Positions 31,106-37,380 of a DNA stretch of 37,380 nt are shown here, in pieces. The stretch spans positions 1 to 37,380 of the forward strand of contig JBDKGH010000035.1 of assembly GCA_039798265.1 (NCBI GenBank), given 5' to 3'. The notes below the pieces were generated by a model. It saw only the letters and a list, made by a program, of their open reading frames with translations, ran no database searches and was not told the origin of the DNA. Made by a program: the position numbers and the translations under genes. Position 1 is the first letter of the stretch. Each line of letters opens with the position of its first letter. Source of the DNA: JBDKGH01 sp039798265 (GTDB taxonomy: Bacteria > Bacteroidota > Bacteroidia > Flavobacteriales_D > Sanyastnellaceae).

Positions 31106-31183
31106 ATGAAAAAACTTGCTCGCTTACATACCATTTTTGTGCTGGCTGCGTTATGCGTCGGCCCTATTGCCCGCCTTGTATGA
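31106..31183 (+). CDS. 25-codon upstream ORF overlapping the porZ start (ATGA)
   Basis: ATG at 31106 opens a 25-aa peptide starting MKKLARLHTIFVLAAL, a basic N-terminus followed by a hydrophobic core much like a signal peptide. Its TGA (31181-31183) overlaps the porZ ATG (31180-31182) in the sequence ATGA. The frame differs from porZ by one base. It is too short for most gene finders. It could be a leader peptide coupling translation to porZ, or a chance ORF; the signal-like composition and exact overlap make chance less likely. Upstream TGTGTTTG (31023-31030) is one base from the promoter consensus. Confidence 0.45.
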   Translation: MKKLARLHTIFVLAALCVGPIARLV

Positions 31184-33501
31184 AAAAAATAGCCTTTTTA
31201 ACCCTCGCCCTATTTATCACCCTTGTTGGTAACGCTCAGTTCAGCACTGGTACCTGGCGCGATCATTTGCCCTACACAAAGGCCATTGATCTCTGCATTG
31301 ATAAAGACGAATTGGTGTGGGTGGCTACTTCTTCTGCGCTGTTCACTTTTAATCAGTACGACAATGATGTGCAACGCGTGTCGAAGGTGAACAGGTTGAG
31401 CGATGTGGGCATTACCGCTATAGAGTACATCGAATCAGCAGATGTGGTTTTGGTGGGTTATGAAAATGGAAACATCGACGTGCTTTGGTCTGATGGTCAA
31501 TACAACATTCCGGATATCAAGATCAGCAGTGTAGTTGGCGATAAAAGCATTTATAATATCAAGGAAAAAAACAACTTTGTTTACCTCAGTACTGGCTTCG
31601 GTATTGTGGTGCTCGACCTTTCTCGCCGTGAAGTGAAATCGACTTATCTCATTGGTGAATTGGGGGCTCAAGTGAAAGTAACGGATGTAGAAATGGCCAA
31701 TGACACCCTTTTTGCTGCCACAGAGTTGGGACTGCAAGCTGCTCGATTAGACGATCCCTTCATAGCCAATTACGAAAACTGGAGTTTAGTAACCAATGTA
31801 CCGGCCGACTCTGTTTCAGCGTTGGAGGTTTATCAGAATAATTTGATTGGTCTTTTTCAGAGCGCTGAAGGTACTTCTGCATGGAGGAAAGATCTGTCGA
31901 ATGGCACCTGGCTTTCTTTTTTACCCAACGAAGGACTCCATTATACAGGATTATGGAGTGATCCGGAGTGGATGACCATTAGCGGCACAGGAGCTTACCG
32001 CACCTACCACTTCGACTTTAATGCAAACTATATAGATGCCAATCATGATGGCATTTACATCAATGCGCGAAATGCGGCTGTAGATAAATGGGGAAATTAT
32101 TGGGTCGCTGATAACTACGCAGGTTTATTGTTCAGAAAATACAATGGGGAAAAAACAGTGGTTTATCCTACCGGTCCGGCTCAAGCGGCGGTAAGAAAAA
32201 TTACGGCATACAATGACAACATGTGGATCGCTCATGGTGGTATCGATGACTCGTGGTCGAACAATTGGAACAAAGCCCCCATGTCAGGTTTCGTCGATGA
32301 GCACTGGAAAATAGTGGCTCCAGGTGAAGGGATTAATCCGCTATCGGGCGTAAATGATTTTATGGATGTAGCTGTGGATCCACTCAATAATAATCACGTG
32401 ATGTTTGGTTCGTGGGAAGAAGGATTGGTAGAATTAAAAAATGGAAACATCACCATTTATAGTCCTACCGCAGGTAACTCCACCATTGAAGGTTCGGGTT
32501 TCACTTGGGCTGAGGGTTGGACGGGTATTGCTGGTGTAGCATATGATATCAATGGTGTGCTTTGGTGCTCCAATAATTTTTGCAATACCCAATTGCACAG
32601 CATGGATCGCAATGGCAATTTTCATGGCTTTTCGTTCACGCCTACATTGGCAGATAATGGAAGGGTGGGAGAGATAGTGGCCGCGCAAACAGGCTATGTG
32701 TATATGATTGTGCCCAACATAGGCATTTTGGCTTTAGATTATAATGGTACGCTTTCCAATGAAAATGATGACAATTATAAATTGCTGAATGATGAAGAGG
32801 GCAATGGAGGCTTGCCTTCGAAGGATGTATTCTGCATGGAAGAAGATGTGGATGGTGAATTGTGGGTGGGCACCGTAGAAGGGATTGCTGTATTCTATAA
32901 TCAGGCGGCCATCTTCGAAGAAGAAGGTTTTGATGCGGAACAAATACTGATCAGTCAAGATGGTAATTTTCAATACCTGCTCGAAACAGAGGCGGTAACA
33001 GCGATTAAAATCGATGGTGGAAATCGCAAATGGGTGGGCACGCAGAACAGTGGTGTGTTCTTATTTAGTGATGACGGTTTAGAACAGATTTATCACTTCA
33101 CCGCCGAAAACAGTCCTCTGTTATCGAATAACATTTACGATATCGCCGTGAACCAATCGAATGGCGAAGTCTTTTTTGCTACGGATAAAGGCATCGTTTC
33201 TTTCTTTGGTACGGCTACCAATTTTGATTTGGAAATGAAAGACGTTTCTGTATATCCGAATCCAGTGCGTCCTGAATTTGAGGGAAATGTTACCATCGAT
33301 GGATTGGCTTATGATACCAATGTTCGCATTACCGATTTGCAAGGAAACCTTGTATATGAAACGAATAGTGAAGGCGGTCGCGCTGTTTGGAATGGTAAAA
33401 AATTGAATGGCGAACGTCCGGCTTCAGGCGTTTATCTAGTGTTTGCTGCCAACTCGGATGGTACGGTAGATAACGTTGGCAAAATCACCTTTATCCGATA
33501 A
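31180..33501 (+). CDS. porZ: T9SS attachment-complex protein PorZ
   Basis: The protein is 773 aa from the ATG at 31180, which begins the signal peptide MKKIAFLTLALFITLVGNAQ; an earlier in-frame ATG (31153) would add nine unlikely residues. Two beta-propeller-like domains follow, built of repeats such as ITAIEYIESADVVLVGYENG, VWVATSSALF, ELWVGTVEGIAVF and KWVGTQNSGVFLF. Early residues GTWRDHLPYTKAIDL match the start of PorZ proteins. The end is a type A T9SS sorting domain (VSVYPNPVRPEFEGNVTIDG, NVRITDLQGNLVYE, ASGVYLVF). In Porphyromonas gingivalis PorZ is a surface member of the attachment complex with PorU, PorV and PorQ and binds anionic LPS. It is not linked here to other secretion genes. 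Its stop overlaps folC by 11 bp. Confidence 0.87.
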   Translation: MKKIAFLTLALFITLVGNAQFSTGTWRDHLPYTKAIDLCIDKDELVWVATSSALFTFNQYDNDVQRVSKVNRLSDVGITAIEYIESADVVLVGYENGNIDVLWSDGQYNIPDIKISSVVGDKSIYNIKEKNNFVYLSTGFGIVVLDLSRREVKSTYLIGELGAQVKVTDVEMANDTLFAATELGLQAARLDDPFIANYENWSLVTNVPADSVSALEVYQNNLIGLFQSAEGTSAWRKDLSNGTWLSFLPNEGLHYTGLWSDPEWMTISGTGAYRTYHFDFNANYIDANHDGIYINARNAAVDKWGNYWVADNYAGLLFRKYNGEKTVVYPTGPAQAAVRKITAYNDNMWIAHGGIDDSWSNNWNKAPMSGFVDEHWKIVAPGEGINPLSGVNDFMDVAVDPLNNNHVMFGSWEEGLVELKNGNITIYSPTAGNSTIEGSGFTWAEGWTGIAGVAYDINGVLWCSNNFCNTQLHSMDRNGNFHGFSFTPTLADNGRVGEIVAAQTGYVYMIVPNIGILALDYNGTLSNENDDNYKLLNDEEGNGGLPSKDVFCMEEDVDGELWVGTVEGIAVFYNQAAIFEEEGFDAEQILISQDGNFQYLLETEAVTAIKIDGGNRKWVGTQNSGVFLFSDDGLEQIYHFTAENSPLLSNNIYDIAVNQSNGEVFFATDKGIVSFFGTATNFDLEMKDVSVYPNPVRPEFEGNVTIDGLAYDTNVRITDLQGNLVYETNSEGGRAVWNGKKLNGERPASGVYLVFAANSDGTVDNVGKITFIR

Positions 33502-34732
33502 GTTCGGGATACAGCGGAAGTACTTCGGCAACAGTGAAAAAGGAACCTCCTACAAAGACGAGGTCATCTGTCTGCGCAATTTTTTTGGCTGAAAGAAAAG
33601 CCTCTTCTACGCTGGTGTAAACTTCTCCGTTAAGACCACACTCCTGCGCTTTCTCTTTCAAAAGAGTGGCGTCGAGTCCGCGTGGAATATTGGCTTTGCA
33701 GAAATAGTAGTTGGCGCTAGTGGGAAGCATCGTTAGAATTTTATCGATGTCCTTGTCATTCACCATGCCCAGTACAAAGTACAATGTTCGGTGTGGTGTT
33801 TCTTCGAGCTGTCGAAGTATAAATTGAATGCCATCTTCATTGTGCCCTACATCTACCAGTACCAGAGGGTTGCTTTGCAATTGCTGCCAACGCCCCATAA
33901 GTCCTGTATTGGGCACAACGTTTTGAAATCCTTTGGCGATGATGTCTTCCGTAAGTAACGGTCTGCTGCGCTGAGCTAATGCGCGGAGAGCGGTGAGTGC
34001 TGTGCGTGTATTTTCTTCTTGGTATTTTCCTCCTAGAGGACAAAAGGGTACACTGAGGTCACGAGAGGTAATGAGAAGAGGAGCATCGTATTGTTGTGCG
34101 GTTTGAAGCATAACAGAGGCCGCCTCTTCGCGCATGGGGCCAATTACCACAGGCGTATTTCTTTTGATGATGCCCGCTTTTTCACTAGCAATTTTTTCGA
34201 TGGTATCACCGAGCAGATGCATATGATCGAAGCCAATGTTGGTGATTACCGATAGTTCGGGTTCAATTACATTAGTAGAATCCAAACGCCCACCCAGTCC
34301 TACTTCTATGACAGCGATATCTACTTTTTCTTTTTGAAAAAACCAGAAGGCGAGGGCCACGGTCATTTCAAAAAAGGAAGGAGCAATGTTTTCCCAAACG
34401 CCTTTGTTTTTTTCTACAAAATCGATGATATCCTGTTGGGGTATTTTTTTTCCATCAATCCGAATGCGCTCTCGGAAATCGACGAGGTGTGGAGAAGTGT
34501 AGAGTCCGGTTTTATATCCGGCCTCTTGCAGCGCAGAGGCGATGAGGTGAGAGGTAGATCCTTTTCCGTTGGTGCCGGCGATGTGCACACAAGGCAAGCC
34601 CTGATGCGGATTGTGCACAGCTTGTAATAGCGCAATGGTATTGTCGAGACTGGGCTTATATGCAGCGGCGCCCACGCGGTGAAACATGGGTAACTGAGCG
34701 TAGAGATAGTCGAGCGTTTCTGCGTAGGTCAT
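33491..34732 (-). CDS. folC: Bifunctional dihydrofolate synthase / folylpolyglutamate synthase
   Basis: The 413-aa Mur-ligase-type enzyme adds glutamate to dihydropteroate and to folates using ATP. Diagnostic features are the P-loop GTNGKGST at residues 53-60, TSPHL at 79-83 with FRERIRI after it, FEMTVALAFWFF, VIEVGLGGRLDSTNVI, and ITNIGFDHMHLLGDTIEKIA with the conserved EKAGIIK. The C-terminal domain contains LVDVGHNEDGI and VLGMVNDKDI. The gene lies 38 bp beyond tonB, behind a terminator, so read-through or an internal promoter is needed. Its 3' end overlaps porZ convergently by 11 bp. Confidence 0.96.
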   Translation of the reverse strand: MTYAETLDYLYAQLPMFHRVGAAAYKPSLDNTIALLQAVHNPHQGLPCVHIAGTNGKGSTSHLIASALQEAGYKTGLYTSPHLVDFRERIRIDGKKIPQQDIIDFVEKNKGVWENIAPSFFEMTVALAFWFFQKEKVDIAVIEVGLGGRLDSTNVIEPELSVITNIGFDHMHLLGDTIEKIASEKAGIIKRNTPVVIGPMREEAASVMLQTAQQYDAPLLITSRDLSVPFCPLGGKYQEENTRTALTALRALAQRSRPLLTEDIIAKGFQNVVPNTGLMGRWQQLQSNPLVLVDVGHNEDGIQFILRQLEETPHRTLYFVLGMVNDKDIDKILTMLPTSANYYFCKANIPRGLDATLLKEKAQECGLNGEVYTSVEEAFLSAKKIAQTDDLVFVGGSFFTVAEVLPLYPELIG

Positions 34733-34741
34733 AAGGGACGC

Positions 34742-34767
34742 AAAAAAATCCCGCAGGTGCGGGATTT
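34742..34767 (-). terminator. Terminator after tonB
   Basis: AAATCCCGC (34746-34754) pairs with GCGGGATTT (34759-34767) around AGGT. On the minus strand seven T follow (34748-34742 overlapping the stem base), 4 bp beyond the tonB stop codon and 10 bp before the folC ATG. Confidence 0.85.
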
Positions 34768-34770
34768 AAA

Positions 34771-35592
34771 TTATTTCATTTTGAGGGTAATTGTAATCTT
34801 ACCTGTTTTAGGAATAGTGGCACTAGGGTCAGGTTCAAATACGGTTGATTTAGCAGCGATGATTGCTAAACGCTCGACCTCTGATCTCGAATAGCTTCCA
34901 CCGTTATCCGGAATATAACTAGACGAAATTGGGCTAGCACTTATGACTTTACCATTTTTGTCCACTGTTACATTAATAGTAATCGTTCCGGCAACACGAA
35001 TTTCTTCGTTCAATTTAGGCTTGGCCGTCATCGGACGAGTAAAGGCGTATTCGTAGCCGCTGCCATTTCCTCCGCCACCAGCGCCACTCAATACTCCTTT
35101 TCCTGTAATTACACCATTCGGATTGCCTTGTGGAACAGGGTTTCCGTTTGGAGGACCACCAGGCTTTTTGTTGGGATTGTTTTTATCATTTTTGATAATA
35201 CTCTCCGCAGCAGTGGGCTTGGGGTCGGGATTTGGCTTCGGATTCGGATTCGGCTTGGTGTTATTGTTTTTGGGATCCGATTTTACATTAACTGCTGAGT
35301 TGGTTTCTGAGACGATGTTGTCTTGCGAACTCGGCGTGCTTTCGGGTTGGGGTGAAGCTTCTGGTGGTGCACCGTTATCAGGCGGGGCATCCGTCATTCC
35401 TCCATCAAGTTCTCCTAAAGCCGCAATGTTCAATGCCATGTAGGTTTCGCCTCCGCCGCTCCCGCCGCCTGTGCCAGGGCCTGAACCATCGCAACTGCGC
35501 ATAAGCAACAGCATCAATACAAGGCCAAGGCCATGAATACCAATGGTGCCGATGAGTGCTACGTTTTTGTCTTTAGAAGGTGCTGTTGTCAT
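34771..35592 (-). CDS. tonB: TonB-family energy transducer
   Basis: The protein is 273 aa from the ATG at 35592, which overlaps the exbD stop as ATGA; an in-frame ATG 12 codons upstream would lie inside exbD. A single transmembrane anchor (about residues 11-31, VALIGTIGIHGLGLVLMLLL) is followed by a long flexible linker rich in Pro, Asn, Lys and Gly (NPNPKPNPDPKP and a Gly-rich stretch). The C-terminal 80 residues are a TonB C-terminal domain: VAGTITINVTVDKNGKVISA, EVERLAIIAAKSTVFEPDP and KTGKITITLKMK. It transmits proton-motive force from ExbB-ExbD to outer-membrane receptors, such as the one at 20006-22720. It is the last gene of the exbB-exbD-tonB operon. Confidence 0.9.
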   Translation of the reverse strand: MTTAPSKDKNVALIGTIGIHGLGLVLMLLLMRSCDGSGPGTGGGSGGGETYMALNIAALGELDGGMTDAPPDNGAPPEASPQPESTPSSQDNIVSETNSAVNVKSDPKNNNTKPNPNPKPNPDPKPTAAESIIKNDKNNPNKKPGGPPNGNPVPQGNPNGVITGKGVLSGAGGGGNGSGYEYAFTRPMTAKPKLNEEIRVAGTITINVTVDKNGKVISASPISSSYIPDNGGSYSRSEVERLAIIAAKSTVFEPDPSATIPKTGKITITLKMK

Positions 35593-35984
35593 TGCTCTTT
35601 TGGTTTTGTGGCAATAAAGGGTTGCCAATTGTTTTTCTTCAGTACAGAGAAGAGCTCAATTGTTTCACCAGTTGGCACAGAACTATCAATATTTAGAATG
35701 ATTTTTTTATCAGCTTGCCCAGCGAGCATACTTTGAAGAGTGCTTTCGATCTCCTCTTTTGATGTTGGTATGTTATTGATCGAATACATCAAGTCTGCAT
35801 TGATGGTTACCGTGGTAGAGGCCTGCGATGGCGTGCCCGTGCTGGTAGAGGGAAGGTTCACTTGCTCTCCATTTACCGCCAAGGTGCTAGCGATAATGAA
35901 GAATATAAGCAGCATGAAGATGATGTCTGACAGTGCAGACATGCCTCCCTCAATGTGTATTTTATTTCTTCTTCCGAAGTCCAT
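35589..35984 (-). CDS. exbD: Biopolymer transport protein ExbD
   Basis: The 131-aa protein has a short cytoplasmic N-terminus (RRNKIHIEGGMSALSDI), one transmembrane helix (about 18-40) and a periplasmic domain. The Asp of SALSDIIFML at the helix start is the conserved proton-path residue of ExbD/TolR. The periplasmic part is small but complete, ending in the FSVLKKNNWQPFIATKP segment. It forms the inner-membrane motor with ExbB. The start is 5 bp beyond the exbB stop and its stop overlaps the tonB start (ATGA), so translation is tightly coupled. Confidence 0.93.
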   Translation of the reverse strand: MDFGRRNKIHIEGGMSALSDIIFMLLIFFIIASTLAVNGEQVNLPSTSTGTPSQASTTVTINADLMYSINNIPTSKEEIESTLQSMLAGQADKKIILNIDSSVPTGETIELFSVLKKNNWQPFIATKPKEQ

Positions 35985-35989
35985 GACGA

Positions 35990-36688
35990 TTAATTAGTTG
36001 GTTGTTCTAGAATGTCGAGGAATTCTACAGCGCTAGACTCCATGTTGTTCACCACTTTGTTAATGCGGCTAACGAGCGTGTTGTAACCGATGTAGGCAAT
36101 CATGAATACGATAAGACCTACAGCACTCGAAATCATTTTTAGGTAAAGACCTTCGGATACGGTGCTAATTTGTAGTGTGCCCGCTGCAGCAATGTCCTTG
36201 AAGATGATGATTACTCCGAATACCGTACCCAAGAATCCGAACACGGGTGCAATACCAGAGATGGTGGCAAGTATGTTTACGTTTTTCTCAAGCTTGGCTG
36301 TTTCGAGCTTTCCTACATTTTCAATGGCTTTCTTAATCTCGTCCATCGGTTTGCCAATGCGGCTAATACCCTTGTCTAACATACGTGCAACAGGGGTGTG
36401 GTTGGTAGTGCACAAATTGCGAGCGCTATCCAATTTACCTTGGTTGATGTATTCTTTTAGCTTTACCATGAAGGTAGCGTCTTCTTTGCTTGCGCGGTTC
36501 ACAGCCATGGTGCGTTCGATGAATACATAAACGGCAATAATGCTCATGATCAACTGTGGTACATAGATGTACCAACCTTTGATTAATTGGTCAGTAACAC
36601 TGAGCTTGCCTAATGTGTGTGTACCGCTAGCGAGTGCTGTTGAGTCACCAACTGATAAGTTTTCTTGAAGGAAAAAAAGGAAATCCAT
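35990..36688 (-). CDS. exbB: ExbB / MotA / TolQ-family proton channel
   Basis: From the ATG at 36688 the protein is 232 aa, starting MDFLFFLQENLSV; an ATG 16 codons upstream only adds a Leu-rich stretch. Three transmembrane segments are evident: a first near LIMSIIAVYVFIERTM, a second at GIAPVFGFLGTVFGVIIIF and a third at LKMISSAVGLIVFMIAYIGY. The sequence GFLGTVFGVI followed by I..GLY.K. is the family signature of ExbB. The cytoplasmic loop (about 60-150) is long, as usual. It powers TonB using the proton gradient. It is the first gene of the operon; upstream no clean TAnnTTTG box is visible. Confidence 0.92.
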   Translation of the reverse strand: MDFLFFLQENLSVGDSTALASGTHTLGKLSVTDQLIKGWYIYVPQLIMSIIAVYVFIERTMAVNRASKEDATFMVKLKEYINQGKLDSARNLCTTNHTPVARMLDKGISRIGKPMDEIKKAIENVGKLETAKLEKNVNILATISGIAPVFGFLGTVFGVIIIFKDIAAAGTLQISTVSEGLYLKMISSAVGLIVFMIAYIGYNTLVSRINKVVNNMESSAVEFLDILEQPTN

Positions 36689-36822
36689 GGTTTCAAAATG
36701 GGTTAGCAAAATGAGTAATAAGAGCAGGGTATCCACTCTAACGCAGCAAGGTGCACCGAAATTGCACGCGTAAAAGGGGTAGCATGCGGAACTTATTCAA
36801 ATACTAAGGTTAATTAAGCGGC

Positions 36823-37380
36823 TTAATGCAGCAGCATCATTTCAACGATGTAAACCGCCGCTCCTGCTAGGTATCCGATGAGTCCCCAGATACTGATTTT
36901 TTTCATGTACCATAGGAAGTCGATTTTTTCTAAGCCCATTACCGCTACGCCAGCAGCCGAACCTATAATGAGTATGCTTCCTCCGGTACCGGCACAATAA
37001 GCCAAGAAGTGCCAAAAGGTTCCGTCTTGCACAAACATATCTGCCCATCCATCACCCACAGCTTGGGCTGAAATGGGATACATATTCATACTGGCTGCTA
37101 CTAAGGGTACGTTATCTACCACCGCAGAAAGTAGGCCTATGGCTATGTTGATTGCATATACATCGTTCAGTTGTTCTTTGAGAAAAACGGCGAGTGTACC
37201 TAAATGTCCAATTTCTTGTAAAGCGCCAACGGCTAGCAGTATTCCCAAGAAGAAAAGCACAGAAGGCATGTCTATTTTGCGAAGCGCATGCAAAGCAGAA
37301 AATTTAGATTTATGCTCTGCTTCTTTTCCATTGTGCAGGAGTTCTGTTACTACCCATAATATCCCTAAGGAAAACATGAT
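36823..37380 (-). CDS. nhaD: Na+/H+ antiporter NhaD, C-terminal part (runs off right edge)
   Basis: The frame is open to the last base of the window (codon ATC before an internal ATG at 37377), so this is the last 186 codons of a longer gene. About five transmembrane helices are visible. The signatures LLSAVVDNVPLVAASMNMYP and YCAGTGGSILIIGSAAGVAVMG are typical of NhaD and the wider ion-transporter superfamily; full-length NhaD is usually 400-480 aa. It expels sodium in exchange for protons and is common in marine or halotolerant Bacteroidota. The 134-bp gap to exbB shows no hairpin terminator. Confidence 0.88.
   Translation of the reverse strand: MMFSLGILWVVTELLHNGKEAEHKSKFSALHALRKIDMPSVLFFLGILLAVGALQEIGHLGTLAVFLKEQLNDVYAINIAIGLLSAVVDNVPLVAASMNMYPISAQAVGDGWADMFVQDGTFWHFLAYCAGTGGSILIIGSAAGVAVMGLEKIDFLWYMKKISIWGLIGYLAGAAVYIVEMMLLH

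Noticed and set aside
35123..35443. 106-codon open frame opposite tonB, rich in Gly and Phe
   Set aside because: It is the complement of the low-complexity Pro/Asn/Lys/Gly linker of TonB and has no features of its own.

Overview
The window looks like chromosomal DNA from a Bacteroidota bacterium, probably a Flavobacteriales / Cryomorphaceae-like lineage (lineage is inference; phylum is well supported). Evidence: proteins carrying both type A and type B C-terminal sorting domains of the type IX secretion system (T9SS), a PorZ homologue, a giant SprB-like adhesin, a TonB-dependent receptor with an N-terminal carboxypeptidase-like domain, an NhaD-type antiporter, candidate promoters of the Bacteroidota TAnnTTTG type, and AT-rich leaders without Shine-Dalgarno sequences. 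I see no rRNA, tRNA, CRISPR array, prophage or insertion sequence.

Layout. 1-1449 (-): N-terminal part of an alpha-2-macroglobulin-like lipoprotein running off the left edge. 1604-2380 (+): SseB-family protein. 2340-5175 (-): radA and a GT-C-type membrane glycosyltransferase in one unit. 5255-18616 (-): a surface-protein block with a 1191-aa type B T9SS cargo, a membrane protein with an anti-sigma-like N-terminus plus PKD and type B domains, its overlapping ECF sigma factor, and a 2677-aa repeat adhesin. 18964-25176 (+): a lamin-tail-domain T9SS cargo, a TonB-dependent receptor and a secreted endonuclease I. 25177-25484: the largest gene-free gap, with two terminators and a 31-bp palindrome. 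25485-26444 (-): Cys-rich repeat lipoprotein. 26608-29401 (+): recJ and thiL. 29419-30954 (-): helical-repeat protein of unknown function. 31106-33501 (+): a 25-codon upstream ORF overlapping porZ by ATGA. 33491-36688 (-): exbB-exbD-tonB and folC. 36823-37380 (-): C-terminal part of nhaD running off the right edge.

How the genes fit together. The theme is the cell surface. ExbB-ExbD-TonB would energise receptors such as the one at 20006-22720. PorZ belongs to the T9SS attachment machinery, which would place the type A cargoes (lamin-tail protein, endonuclease I) and type B cargoes (5255-8830, 10583-18616) outside the cell. The most unusual element is the sigma / membrane-protein pair at 8896-10477. 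The membrane protein has a cytoplasmic anti-sigma-like segment, one transmembrane helix, then a PKD domain and what looks like a T9SS type B sorting domain. It sits between two type B cargo genes, suggesting that T9SS traffic or a surface signal is sensed and passed to the sigma factor (hypothesis). The remaining genes (radA, recJ, thiL, folC, sseB) are housekeeping.
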